Below are positions 52,775-61,824 of a stretch of 64,000 bases of DNA, piece by piece. This DNA is from CAYILR01 sp964364175 (GTDB lineage: Bacteria; Bdellovibrionota; UBA1018): NCBI GenBank assembly GCA_964364175.1, contig CAYILR010000020.1, forward strand, positions 1-64,000, given 5' to 3'. The notes below the pieces were generated by a model. That model was not told the DNA's origin. It saw only the letters and a list, made by a program, of their open reading frames with translations, and made no database searches. The position numbers and the translations under genes were made by a program. The first letter of the stretch is position 1, and each line of letters opens with the position of its first letter.

Positions 52775-53949
52775 CCCCCTCTCTCTCAAAAAGGCTAGAT
52801 GGAGTTTCGGAGAGTGCAACTCTTCGACTCAACGCCAAAGTGCAGGAACTCAAAGCGGCGGGCAAACCTGTGATTAATCTCACTGCAGGGGAACCCGATT
52901 TCAACGTCCCCGATCCTGTCAAGCAGGCGGTGATCGATGCGGTCCATCAGAATCAATCCAAATACACTCCTGTCCCCGGAATCATGAAATTGCGTGAGGC
53001 GATTGCAGAGAAAACCAATCGCGATCAACCGTCGCTGGCTGCAAAAAAACCTTGGGCCGCGAAGAATGTCATCGTGACCAATGGCGGGAAACAGGCACTC
53101 TCGAATTTCTTTTTTGCAACCTTGAATCCTGGAGACGAAGTTCTGATTCCAAGCCCGTTTTGGGTGAGCTATCCAGAAATGGTGATGATTGCAGGCGGAG
53201 TGCCCAAACTCGTGCCATCAACTTTTGAGAGTGGATTCAAAATCAATCCTGGGGATCTGCGTCGTGCGATTACGCCACGGACGAAAGTTTTGGTGTTGAA
53301 CTCCCCATCGAATCCCACGGGAGTGATGTATTCAAAAGAGGAGCTCAAAAAACTAGGTGAAGTCTTGAAGGCGCCGGGAGCCGAGCAAATCTGGATCGTG
53401 AGTGATGAAATCTACGACCGCATTATTTTAGGGGATCTGCCGTTTTGCTCTTTTGGCGAGGCCTGTCCGGATCTTGGCGATCGAATTGTGACGGTGGGAG
53501 GGCTGTCAAAAAGTGCTGCGATGACAGGATGGCGCGTCGGCTGGAGTGTAGCGTCTGTGAACGTGACGCAAGCCATGAATACACTGCAGGGGCAGAGTAC
53601 ATCGGGCATTAACGCCCCCGCACAGTGGGCAGCAATTGCCTCGTTGAAATTGCCAGAAAAAACCTTTGAATTACAGCAGGATATTTTTAAACGACGCCTT
53701 CAGATCGCGTTGGAAATTTTATCTAAATCTGCGAAAATAAAGTGGGTAGTCCCTGCTGGCTCGTTTTATCTATTTGTGGGTGTTGGGGAGGATTCTGTTT
53801 CGTTTTGCGAACGACTTTTGGAACAGGCTCTGGTGGCCGTGGTTCCAGGTGAGCCGTTTGGTGAAAAGGAATTCGTGCGAATCAGTTTCGCAACCGACGA
53901 CCAAACGCTTCGGCAAGGACTTGAGAAGCTTGTGAAATTCACAGGCTGA
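52771..53949 (+). CDS. Class I/II aminotransferase (aspartate aminotransferase type)
   Basis: A 392-residue fold-type I PLP enzyme. LTAGEPDFNVPDPV is the substrate-arm motif of the aspartate/prephenate aminotransferase I-gamma group; NGGKQALSNFFFA is the cofactor glycine segment; LNSPSNPTGVMYS and SDEIYDRI hold the ring-binding Asn and Asp. The Schiff-base lysine lies in GGLSKSAAMTGWRVGW. The C-terminal VRISFATDD provides the carboxylate-binding Arg. It most likely transfers amino groups between aspartate and 2-oxoglutarate; prephenate is also possible. Confidence 0.9.
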   Translation: MTPSLSKRLDGVSESATLRLNAKVQELKAAGKPVINLTAGEPDFNVPDPVKQAVIDAVHQNQSKYTPVPGIMKLREAIAEKTNRDQPSLAAKKPWAAKNVIVTNGGKQALSNFFFATLNPGDEVLIPSPFWVSYPEMVMIAGGVPKLVPSTFESGFKINPGDLRRAITPRTKVLVLNSPSNPTGVMYSKEELKKLGEVLKAPGAEQIWIVSDEIYDRIILGDLPFCSFGEACPDLGDRIVTVGGLSKSAAMTGWRVGWSVASVNVTQAMNTLQGQSTSGINAPAQWAAIASLKLPEKTFELQQDIFKRRLQIALEILSKSAKIKWVVPAGSFYLFVGVGEDSVSFCERLLEQALVAVVPGEPFGEKEFVRISFATDDQTLRQGLEKLVKFTG

Positions 53950-53970
53950 GAATATTTCTGAGGAGGTTTT

Positions 53971-55047
53971 TTGCTGAGGATTCATCTGCTAGGAAGGCAG
54001 AGAAGACATCCTGGATGGATTTGGGTGAGCCGCGCGCTGGCAAGTGTGTTTTTTTGTTTTTTTCTCAACGCGGTACTGGGCTGCAGTGCTCCCAAAAAGG
54101 ACTCGACCCCTCTCGGAAAAAAAGCAGCAATCGATAGCGTAAATAATTTCCTGAGCACACAACAGTGTGGAAAGGCGATCGACGAAATTGAACCCGTGTA
54201 CAACTCGTCGGCAAGTGACAATGAAGTTCGCTTTGCCCGGTCCAATGCTCATGCTTGCGCGGCAGGTGTAGATTTTATCGGAACCAATTTAGGTTTGGCT
54301 ACGGGAGGGTCGTTGTCGGGCTCTGGGTTCTGGTCGAATCTGGCGAAAATTTTCCCAAAGGCAGTTCCAATTCCCGGCGTTCCTGACAGCCAAGTGGAAA
54401 ATGCGTGGAAAGCCCAAGATGCGTTGATGGCGATGCTACTGTCAGGAACTGTAGTTCCCGACAAATATAAAAATGATGAATATGATTTACATGATCAACC
54501 CTCGCATAATGTGGGTTCGCTCGTAACCACGCAGCGAACAGACGATTCTAATTTATACATGATTTATGCATCGATGGCTGCGATGGGAGCTTTGCAAAAT
54601 CGATACAGTGGGACAATTCCTAGAACAGGCACTAAGAATTTTCCGCTGGGTTACAAAAACTATGCAACGGATGGATGGCAGAAAATTGCAAATATGGACA
54701 TAGAGGGCTGCTCGTTTGCAGGTTCATTTTTGTTGATGTTGGATGGGATTATCGCGAGTTCACGTTCTCTGGGCAAACTTAGGAATGCTTTGAGTCAGGT
54801 TGAGACACTTGCAACCTACATCAACAATGCCTGCGAGTTGGGTTGTCAGGGCTCTGTGCCGTCGGGATATCCAGGAACCGGGACGGGATGCAGTGGCATC
54901 CCCTCTGGAGCCTGCAATCCTTGCCCGTTTAGTTTGCGACGACGGACTTCGTGTACGACCAAGGTGGATAATCGCGAGGGTTGTGCTGCTGCTGGCATTG
55001 CGTACTTTGTCACGAACGATCCTTCGTTTGGATGGCTGGGTCCGTGA
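53971..55047 (+). CDS. Putative outer-membrane lipoprotein
   Basis: A 358-residue protein starting at TTG 53971 with AGGAGG four bases upstream. A basic n-region and hydrophobic stretch (ALASVFFCFFLNAVLGC) end in a lipobox-like VLGC-SAPKKD. The mature part includes ARSNAHACAAGVDFIGTNLGLATGG and a cysteine-rich end (NNACELGCQGSVPSG..., SGACNPCPF). Such lipoproteins paired with a beta-barrel gene are seen in this group. The stop overlaps the barrel gene start as GTGA. Function unknown. Confidence 0.7.
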   Translation: MLRIHLLGRQRRHPGWIWVSRALASVFFCFFLNAVLGCSAPKKDSTPLGKKAAIDSVNNFLSTQQCGKAIDEIEPVYNSSASDNEVRFARSNAHACAAGVDFIGTNLGLATGGSLSGSGFWSNLAKIFPKAVPIPGVPDSQVENAWKAQDALMAMLLSGTVVPDKYKNDEYDLHDQPSHNVGSLVTTQRTDDSNLYMIYASMAAMGALQNRYSGTIPRTGTKNFPLGYKNYATDGWQKIANMDIEGCSFAGSFLLMLDGIIASSRSLGKLRNALSQVETLATYINNACELGCQGSVPSGYPGTGTGCSGIPSGACNPCPFSLRRRTSCTTKVDNREGCAAAGIAYFVTNDPSFGWLGP

Positions 55048-56165
55048 GGTATTTGAAAAAAAATCTCACATTTTATTTTTTTTCCGGAATGGTGTGGGTG
55101 GCGTTGATCGGCGAATCAGCATTCGCGTACGAACCCGAGTATCGTCCTCTCTATCGAGGCGCTCGAGCTATGGCTATGGGTGGATCCTATGTTGCTTTGG
55201 CTGATGATGAACAAGCTATTTTTTATAATCCCGCGGGCATGGCAGGAATACGAACTCCTCAGTTCAGGTATGCTTCGATGGATGCTGTCGTAGGAACTTC
55301 GCTCATCAATAAATACGAAGAAGCGGCCGCGCAGGTTGCAGAAATTTCTGGAGTCAGCGCTGACAGTTTAAATATTTTGATGGGAAAAGATATTTATTCC
55401 CAGGGACAGCTTGCTGCAACTTTGGTCGCTCCCAACGTTGGATTTGCTTATTTGATCGATGGCCAAGGTTCATTCATGTTGCGTAATTCTGCCGCCCCGG
55501 TGTTGGACATGGGCTATCAGATTACACATGGCGTTCAAATAGCGACAGGAATATCGCTAGCAGGCCGCAGGCAGAAGAAACGTTGGGATTTCCGAGTGGG
55601 AGTCGCCGGAAAATGGATGTACCGCAGGGGAGGGTACGAGACTCTTCATCTTTCTGAGGTGATGCAAATTCGGAAAGATTTTCTGGCAACGTTGGCTCCC
55701 GGGTTTGGCAGTGGATATGGAGGAGATTTAGGTGTTCAGGCCATCCGGTATTTAGACAATCGTCGCTGGAAATTAATGGCAGGTGCTGCTTTTACTGATG
55801 TGGGTAGCACGATTTTCACTGGAGCAGAAAAGGTAGATAATCAGCAGGGAAACCTGAGTGCTGGAGTGGCCGCTCAACTCAAAGTGGGGGAATTTCTCAC
55901 CACCACGCTCTCTTATGAAATGAATCAGATCAATTATTCAAATATTGATTGGCGCAAAAGAAATCACATTGGATTTGAAATGACATTCCCATTTATTTCT
56001 CTGATGGGCGGGATCAATCAAGTCTTCTTGACCTATGGCGCACGGTTCGATTTATGGATTTTCAATATCACTTTGTATTCGTATCAAGAGGAATTGAATA
56101 CGTTGGTGAATCAGTATCCGCAGCGGCGGTATGGGATCAATGCTACTTTGAAGTTTGATATTTAA
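55044..56165 (+). CDS. Outer-membrane beta-barrel protein (PorV/FadL-like)
   Basis: A 373-residue protein starting at GTG 55044, which gives MRYLKKNLTFYFFSGMVWVALIGESAFA, a signal peptide. After it, YRPLYRGARAMAMGGSYVALADDEQAIFYNPAGMAG is the signature of the PorV/OmpP1-FadL-type barrels (aRamgMGgA..A.adD..A.fyNPAgla). The remaining sequence alternates hydrophobic residues like barrel strands and ends in TLKFDI with a terminal aromatic/hydrophobic pattern. It may carry hydrophobic ligands across the outer membrane or act with the upstream lipoprotein. Confidence 0.85.
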   Translation: MRYLKKNLTFYFFSGMVWVALIGESAFAYEPEYRPLYRGARAMAMGGSYVALADDEQAIFYNPAGMAGIRTPQFRYASMDAVVGTSLINKYEEAAAQVAEISGVSADSLNILMGKDIYSQGQLAATLVAPNVGFAYLIDGQGSFMLRNSAAPVLDMGYQITHGVQIATGISLAGRRQKKRWDFRVGVAGKWMYRRGGYETLHLSEVMQIRKDFLATLAPGFGSGYGGDLGVQAIRYLDNRRWKLMAGAAFTDVGSTIFTGAEKVDNQQGNLSAGVAAQLKVGEFLTTTLSYEMNQINYSNIDWRKRNHIGFEMTFPFISLMGGINQVFLTYGARFDLWIFNITLYSYQEELNTLVNQYPQRRYGINATLKFDI

Positions 56166-56642
56166 ATCGGTGAACAGTGTACTGTGAACGGTGAACTGTA
56201 ACTGTTGACCGTGTACGGTCACGGTGCGCAGTTTTTGCACAGTCGGTAAATGTGGGCGCCAAGAACATCTGCCTGTTGAATCAATTCGGGTGTTCCTGAG
56301 AGTAAGAGCAAGCATTGGACTTCACGCAGTGAGCCCAGAGCGGTTCGTAAGTTCTAAAATTAACAAAAACTTCTGGCAATCAGGCAAACGGGCAGGCAGG
56401 CAAACTGGTTACAGGTACAGGTAACTGGGCACCGTTACTGTAAACCGTACACTGTTCACAGTTAACTGATCTTGGATCTTTCTGGAAATTCACAAATTTT
56501 GAAAACATCAGATCCACTCGCAGCTTCACTCTATCGATTGATTCAGAACCCTGGAGGCTCATCCTGATGCCTGAACCCGATACCCGATACCCGAACCTGA
56601 AACCAGCTTGCCCGTTTGCCAGTCTGCCTGAAGTATTGTCCC
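56166..56642. repeat. Convergent intergenic region built of short repeated words
   Basis: No gene is supported. The region sits between two converging genes. GTGAACAGTGTAC (56170-56182) returns inverted as GTACACTGTTCAC (56447-56459), inside longer imperfect arms. GGCAAACGGGCA (56383-56394) returns inverted as TGCCCGTTTGCC (56609-56620). Short direct repeats lie between: GGCAGGCAGGCAAAC, ACAGGTACAGGTAAC and CCCGATA twice with a degenerate third (56577-56597). The pairs interleave, so two alternative folds are possible. Confidence 0.7.
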
Positions 56643-57623
56643 CTACTGTTTCGGGCAAATCGCCTCAAGCGATTGTGTCCGGCTAGGATCTATAAGAATC
56701 CCCTGAGTGATCAGTAAGTTGACTTGCTTCATCCCAAGATGCTCGGGGAGTTCTTGAACTTTTTCTGTGTATCTATTTTTTTGTCTTCGAATCCACCACG
56801 TGTCCAGGTTGGGGCAGTGGGTCATCAAGTAGGGCTTCACCTTGCTGAAAAGGTTGGCCAACATATGCGAGGGGTAAAAAGACTCATCCCAATAAGGATT
56901 GATATAAGGTTCAAGATTGATTCTTCGTGAAAGTTCCCAGCCTCTGAGTGTTTGTTGCAAGAGGGGATCTTTACCTTCGCAAAAGCTTCGCAGGTAATTC
57001 ATGCCTTGGAAGTTGGATTCGAGATCGGCATAGGAGAACACCCCGCTCGAAGTGTATCCAAAGAAATTATTTTCGGTGTAGATCCCATAGTTCACCCCTG
57101 CCAGGATCGCTTGATTTTTTGTTCCGCCGGTCCGCAGTGTCTCTAGGTATCTTTTTAAATATTCTCCGCCCACTGTAATGAAATGGCTGAGTTTGTCAGT
57201 GCCAAAACGAACATCGTAGACTTCCATTGTTTTTCCCAAAGGTAAAAATCTTCGGAAAAAAGCCTCGCGGTACACAGATGTCTCTGTTGTCGAGTTTCTT
57301 TCGAACTTGTACGAAGGGAAGGTGTCGACTTCGCCTCGATCGAATGCCCAATCTTCAATGTGATCAATAAAAGAAAGCGTGCTCTTCTCTGTTTTGGAGA
57401 TTTCTAAAGCGATGGACCAGCAGTCCCTGGATTTCCAATTGCGGCCTTGGTTGACTCTTTGGAGTACCGAATTGGTTTGTTTTTCGAGATAAGATTCTAG
57501 AGCATGACTGGAGTCGTTCAGGTGTTCTCCCCAGGCCATGTATTGATCGGTTTCGAGAGCCGAGCTTGTGACAGAAATCAAAAACACGGTCATGGGGATG
57601 GCCAAACGAAGCGGATACGACAT
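56643..57623 (-). CDS. Secreted hypothetical protein
   Basis: A 326-residue protein with a signal peptide (PLRLAIPMTVFLISVTSSALE). The mature part is helical at first (SSHALESYLEKQTNSVLQRVNQGRNW), then contains VRFGTDKLSHFITVGGEYLKRYLETLRTGG and NYGIYTENNFFGYTSSGVFSYADLESNFQGMNYLRSF. That DKLSHF..G..Y block is well ordered and may be a membrane-associated or barrel-like domain. No family named. The start at 57623 lacks a strong ribosome site. It converges on the barrel gene across the repeat region. Confidence 0.7.
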   Translation of the reverse strand: MSYPLRLAIPMTVFLISVTSSALETDQYMAWGEHLNDSSHALESYLEKQTNSVLQRVNQGRNWKSRDCWSIALEISKTEKSTLSFIDHIEDWAFDRGEVDTFPSYKFERNSTTETSVYREAFFRRFLPLGKTMEVYDVRFGTDKLSHFITVGGEYLKRYLETLRTGGTKNQAILAGVNYGIYTENNFFGYTSSGVFSYADLESNFQGMNYLRSFCEGKDPLLQQTLRGWELSRRINLEPYINPYWDESFYPSHMLANLFSKVKPYLMTHCPNLDTWWIRRQKNRYTEKVQELPEHLGMKQVNLLITQGILIDPSRTQSLEAICPKQ

Positions 57624-57706
57624 ATTAAAACTCTTTTAGGCTAGAAATTAATTTCAGCGTTTATTACACAGCGATTAAAACAAATCAATGTGAATAAGGC
57701 ACAATG

Positions 57707-59314
57707 CTACATCCGGAAGACGCCAAACCGGGTTTCTTCGATCGGCGCATTGAGGGTGCTGGAAAGAGCCAGTCCAAGTACATCCCTGGTCTTCCAGGGG
57801 GTGAGGATTCCGTCGTCCCAAAGCCTGGCGGTGCTCGAATAAGGGCTGCCTTCCCGTTCGTATTGCTCTCGGATCGGATCCTGGATTTTCGCGATTTCGG
57901 CTGCAGACAGGGTTTTGCCCTGGGCTTGGAGCTGTTCCACTTTGACCTGGCTGAGGACATTGGCGGCCTGTTCCCCGCCCATCACAGAAATTCTCGAGTT
58001 GGGCCACATCCACATGAATCGAGGTTGATAGGCTCTACCGCACATCCCATAGTTTCCAGCCCCATAGCTTCCACCGATCACGACCGTGAATTTGGGTACA
58101 TTGACCGTCGAAACAGCAGTCACCATTTTTGCACCGTCCCGGGCGATTCCGCCCGATTCGTATTTTTTTCCCACCATGAATCCGGTGATGTTTTGAAGGA
58201 ATAGTAGGGGCGTTTTGCGCTGACCACAGAGCTCCACAAAGTGGGCTACCTTGAGGGCGGTCTCGCTAAACAAGATTCCGTTGCTCGCGACAATCCCAAT
58301 TGGCCAACCCCAGAGATGCGCAAATCCGCACACCACAGTGGTTGCATAAAGAGGCTTGAATTCATGAAATTCCGATCCATCCACCAGCCGAGCAATGATC
58401 TCTCGCGCATCAAAAGGCTTGCGGAGGTCAGTCGGTAGTATCCCTGCAATTTCTTTTGGATCGTAGAGGGGATCCACGGGGGTTTTGCGAGTGATCTGCG
58501 CACCCGGACCGCGGTTCAGATGAGCAATGATCGATCGGGCAATTTCAAGAGCATGCTCGTCGTTTTCTGCCAAGTGGTCGGCGACACCTGAGGTACGGGC
58601 ATGGACATCACCGCCCCCCAGTTCCTCGGCAGTGACTGTCTCTCCAGTGGCAGCTTTGACCAAAGGGGGTCCACCCAAGAAAATCGTTCCCTGATTCCGC
58701 ACAATGATCGTCTCGTCCGACATCGCGGGGACGTATGCGCCGCCGGCAGTGCACGAACCCATGACCACAGCAATCTGTGGAATTCCCATCGAAGACATTT
58801 GTGCCTGGTTATAGAAAATCCGCCCGAAATGTTCTCGATCTGGAAATACCTCGGCCTGCATCGGCAGGAATGCCCCGCCGGAATCGACCAGGTAAACGCA
58901 GGGCAATCGATTCTCACGAGCAACTTCTTGAGCGCGTAGGTGTTTTTTTACTGTGAGTGGAAAGTAAGTTCCGCCTTTCACCGTGGCGTCGTTGGCGACG
59001 ACCATGACCTCACGGCCATGGACTACACCAATTCCTGTAATAATGCCGGCTCCTGGAGCTGTTCCATCGTACATGTCCCAGGCGGCGAGAGGAGATAGTT
59101 CTAAGAAAGGAGTTCCGGGATCTAGCAAGCCCTGAACTCGCTCGCGAGCGGGGAGTTTGCCTCTTTTTTTATGTCGGTCGATGGATTCTTGGCCGCCGCC
59201 CAGTCGAACTTGAGCCAGCCGATCGTCCAGCTCTTGCGCTAGCTTCTGGTGGTGAGCGGCGTTGGTTTTGAACTCAGGTGACTGAGTTTGAACACTGGAT
59301 GAGATCACAGGCAT
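57707..59314 (-). CDS. mccB: Methylcrotonyl-CoA carboxylase, carboxyltransferase (beta) subunit
   Basis: A 535-residue carboxyltransferase that moves CO2 from biotin to 3-methylcrotonyl-CoA in leucine breakdown. Key segments are RGKLPARERVQGLLDPGTPFLELSPLAAWDMY, CVYLVDSGGAFLPMQAEVFPDREHFGRIFYNQAQMSSMGIPQIAVVMGSCTAGGAYVPAMSDE (acyl-CoA site), and GGSYGAGNYGMCGRAYQPRFMWMWPNSRISVMGGEQAANVL. These fit MCC rather than propionyl-CoA carboxylase. It is on the strand opposite to the hydratase and biotin carboxylase genes about 3 kb away, so the pathway genes are split here. Confidence 0.92.
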   Translation of the reverse strand: MPVISSSVQTQSPEFKTNAAHHQKLAQELDDRLAQVRLGGGQESIDRHKKRGKLPARERVQGLLDPGTPFLELSPLAAWDMYDGTAPGAGIITGIGVVHGREVMVVANDATVKGGTYFPLTVKKHLRAQEVARENRLPCVYLVDSGGAFLPMQAEVFPDREHFGRIFYNQAQMSSMGIPQIAVVMGSCTAGGAYVPAMSDETIIVRNQGTIFLGGPPLVKAATGETVTAEELGGGDVHARTSGVADHLAENDEHALEIARSIIAHLNRGPGAQITRKTPVDPLYDPKEIAGILPTDLRKPFDAREIIARLVDGSEFHEFKPLYATTVVCGFAHLWGWPIGIVASNGILFSETALKVAHFVELCGQRKTPLLFLQNITGFMVGKKYESGGIARDGAKMVTAVSTVNVPKFTVVIGGSYGAGNYGMCGRAYQPRFMWMWPNSRISVMGGEQAANVLSQVKVEQLQAQGKTLSAAEIAKIQDPIREQYEREGSPYSSTARLWDDGILTPWKTRDVLGLALSSTLNAPIEETRFGVFRM

Positions 59315-59347
59315 AGGGCTGAACCTTTCAGCCCCAAGTTACACACT

Positions 59348-60253
59348 CTAGATAGCTTGATCAACACTTTCGATGGTGTGAGCGGTTCCTTGTCGGAGGC
59401 TATCGATGTAAAGGCTGCAAGAATACTCAGCTCCGGTTCGAGTACAGAGGATGTTTTGTCCTTTTTTCGCATCGGCTCCGGTTTTTGTTCTCACAGGAGC
59501 AATATGCATGTTTCCGTAGAGGGCGAACGCATCGTAACCACTGAAACTGATCACGGCATAACCGCCGCCCTCTTGGTCGTACCCTGTGCATGCAGTCACT
59601 GGACGGAATTGAACGCTTAGCTGAAGATTTGTGGATGAATGTTCTGGGAATGCACCAGGAGCTGCACTGTGATCGGCTTTAACATTTGTGGTGATCGTAT
59701 TAGCGCTACCAGTTCGGTAATTGATGTAGACATAACATTCGTAGATTGAGTTCTGAGGTGCGGATGTTTTTGCTCCTTCAAAACAAGCAACGTTTTGGCC
59801 TTTTTTGACATTAGGGGCGACCCAACCGGTGGCGGGGTTGCCTCGTTCTGGAATGATTTGGAGAGCATTGTAGAGAGCTTTTCCGTCTTGGCCAGGAAGG
59901 CGGACGTATCCCCAATTCGTTGTGCTGGGGTAACTGAGGTGCAAGTTGTTGCCGAAATAATCATTGCGGGGCGTGGGTTTTTTCTCAGTTGGTCCAGTAG
60001 GGGTTGTTGGGGTTGGGGCAGTTTGGTTTTGACCTGCAATCGCAGCGTTTTGTAAGTGGTTTTGTGCGTTGGGATCAGGGTTTTGAGTGCCGTTGCCAGC
60101 TGTTGGATGTGCTTCGCCGCCTTTAGCAGTAGCTGCATGGGGATCTTGCTGCGCTTTTCGATAAAGCGAAACATCCAGATAATCTTTTCCGCAACCGACA
60201 ATCGTCGTCGCACCAATCAGCAATCCAACAGAAACAGCATTTCGTAACTTCAT
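59348..60253 (-). CDS. Secreted lipoprotein
   Basis: A 301-residue lipoprotein. I start at ATG 60253, where AAGAGGT lies about nine bases upstream and the product begins MKLRNAVSVGLLIGATTIVGC, a signal peptide with a lipobox. A Gly/Asn/Thr/Pro-rich linker (about 45-90) precedes a domain that shows two parallel units, each with KxGQNxxCFEGAKTSAPQNSIYECYVYI / KKGQNILCTRTGAEYSCSLYI, so it is probably an internal duplication with paired cysteines. It lies 33 bases upstream of mccB on the same strand. No family recognised. Confidence 0.75.
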   Translation of the reverse strand: MKLRNAVSVGLLIGATTIVGCGKDYLDVSLYRKAQQDPHAATAKGGEAHPTAGNGTQNPDPNAQNHLQNAAIAGQNQTAPTPTTPTGPTEKKPTPRNDYFGNNLHLSYPSTTNWGYVRLPGQDGKALYNALQIIPERGNPATGWVAPNVKKGQNVACFEGAKTSAPQNSIYECYVYINYRTGSANTITTNVKADHSAAPGAFPEHSSTNLQLSVQFRPVTACTGYDQEGGGYAVISFSGYDAFALYGNMHIAPVRTKTGADAKKGQNILCTRTGAEYSCSLYIDSLRQGTAHTIESVDQAI

Positions 60254-60601
60254 AAAAAAATACCTCTTACGGAGGTGCATAGTACTTTAGTTGAGTTAAT
60301 TAGTCAAGAAATTTAAATTATGTTTATTGATTCCCGAAAACAGAACAAAAAACACAAAAAATTGTTGTTAATCAAGTTAAACCATTGAACCAACTTGTCC
60401 AAGCAACACAACTGAGTATTAGTGCTTGGATTACTAATTTAGTGGGTAAGAATTTCGAACGCTTCTCTGAAAACTCCCTATCGCCAACACCCATCACAAT
60501 CACAAAATCGGCTTTTATTGGGAAGTGGGAAAAGGGCGGGTGCGGGAGCGCCCGCCCAATTGATTCCAAAACACTCGATTGTACCCTATTCGTAGCTTCG
60601 T
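60254..60601. other. Intergenic region with terminator
   Basis: No gene is supported; the plus-strand frame across 60385-60732 is a shadow of the opposite-strand gene and AT-rich spacer. Bases 60254-60500 are AT-rich and should hold the promoter of the minus-strand lipoprotein. The minus-strand terminator described separately lies at 60527-60560. Confidence 0.6.
60527..60560 (-). terminator. Rho-independent terminator for the 60602-61096 gene
   Basis: Read on the minus strand, GGGCGGG (60557-60551) pairs with CCCGCCC (60540-60534) around a ten-base loop, followed by TTTTCC. It lies 42 bases beyond the stop of the secreted protein gene. The stem is seven pairs, all G-C, giving a strong hairpin. 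Confidence 0.75.
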
Positions 60602-61096
60602 TTAAGGTTGGTAGTCCACATCAGGGGGCGGGAGATCTGTATGGCACGCAAGTTTCGTGTAAAATGCCTCGCCACCGATATCGTCATTGTTCCCCATCAC
60701 TGCTTTCAACTGCAGGTCTTTGGGGTCCATGAAAAGCATAAAAGTGTAGCCGTTCCCGTATGATCCATCAAAAATGACTTCGTAATTATATCCGCCCCCG
60801 TATGGATTTTTCCGAAACTCTACCCACTTGAGTTTCTCGGGGTAATACTCTGAGAAATTTGGAATCGAAATGCCACGGATAGACTTCCAGGGAGATTGCC
60901 AATCAGAAAATTTAAGAACGATCTTGGGTCGACGATCGTTGCTAACATCAATGTGAGCTGCAATCGGGACACGCGAGCTTCTAGGAAGATACTGGCCAAC
61001 GCCTTCGCAGGTAATTATTTTTTGGTTCTCGATGGGACTTGATGCAAGGGCTAATCCGTTAGATAAAATCATGCAAAAAAAAATAATTTTTTTCAT
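60602..61096 (-). CDS. Secreted hypothetical protein
   Basis: A 164-residue protein with a signal peptide (MKKIIFFCMILSNGLALA-S). The mature part is beta-rich with RFRKNPYGGGYNYEVIFDGSYGNGYTFMLFMDPKDLQLKAVM and two cysteines (ITCEGVG, LACHTD), which could form one disulfide. No family recognised. It is monocistronic with its own terminator. Confidence 0.7.
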   Translation of the reverse strand: MKKIIFFCMILSNGLALASSPIENQKIITCEGVGQYLPRSSRVPIAAHIDVSNDRRPKIVLKFSDWQSPWKSIRGISIPNFSEYYPEKLKWVEFRKNPYGGGYNYEVIFDGSYGNGYTFMLFMDPKDLQLKAVMGNNDDIGGEAFYTKLACHTDLPPPDVDYQP

Positions 61097-61490
61097 GACG
61101 GAAAACTAACATTCTGTACCGAAAAAGTCAAATTTTATATCTAGTTTTTATTTAATACGAAATAACTTATAAGTACGAATTTGAGTGGAATGATTCAATA
61201 ACAATCGTTGTTATTCAGACGTTCGGATGGAATTTTGAATGGAATGTTTTTAAAAAAAATGGGTGTGATCCAGTTTTTTATTGACGTTATTTGAACTGAT
61301 TTATTTCGATAGCATCGAATTTTTTGTGCGTGTGAAATAGGTTTTTAATGCCAAATACTACTTCGTTCGTCCTGAGTCATTTTTGGAGCTCTGATTGGAA
61401 ATTTCCTGTCGTTTTTTTGATTTTGAAGTTCGTTAAAAATAGCATTTTTAAAACCTGTGTTACCTTTCTTCTTCGAAAGGAAAACAGCCC
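61097..61490. other. AT-rich divergent intergenic region
   Basis: No gene is supported in this 394-base stretch. It holds the promoters of the minus-strand secreted gene and of the truncated HNH gene. AAAAATAGCATTTTT at about 61437-61451 matches the element before the intact HNH gene (about 1647-1661). The composition is markedly AT-rich compared with flanking genes. Confidence 0.55.
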
Positions 61491-61760
61491 ATGAAAACCC
61501 AATTTTACTCTCTCCGCGACCAAATTCTAGTTTCCGAAACGAGAAAACTCGTTGCTCAAGAACAGCAAATCGTCGATCAGGTTCTTGATTATTTACAGGA
61601 AATTTATTCTCGCAGAGTTCATCTCAAGATGGGGTACTCGTCTCTGACTCAATTTTGTATTAAGGAGTTGGGCTATAGTCCCGGTACTGCACAAACTCGG
61701 GTGGATGCGCTGGAGCCGTTAACCCCCCCAATTAAAAGCAGTGATTTTTTATTGAGCTAG
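61491..61760 (+). pseudogene. Truncated HNH endonuclease-like gene
   Basis: An open frame of 89 codons, with GAAAGG upstream, encodes only the N-terminal part of the family: KLVAQEQQIVDQVLDYLQEIYSRRVHLKMGYSSLTQFCIKELGYSPGTAQTRVDALEPL. It then departs into PPIKSSDFLLS and stops. The linker and the HNH core seen at 1719-2687 are missing altogether, with no trace before the next gene. It resembles the 22528 copy more than the 1719 copy. Confidence 0.8.
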
Positions 61761-61824
61761 CTGATGGGGTGTGCTACTCGGCCTTTGGATAATAAATGGC
61801 AATCAATTTTTTGAGGAGATTTGC

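Noticed and set aside
57704..58204. Plus-strand frame of 166 codons over mccB
   Set aside because: Fully inside a conserved carboxyltransferase gene; no independent evidence.
60385..60732. Plus-strand ORF of 115 codons
   Set aside because: It overlaps the signal-peptide gene on the minus strand and a terminator hairpin, and has no ribosome site.
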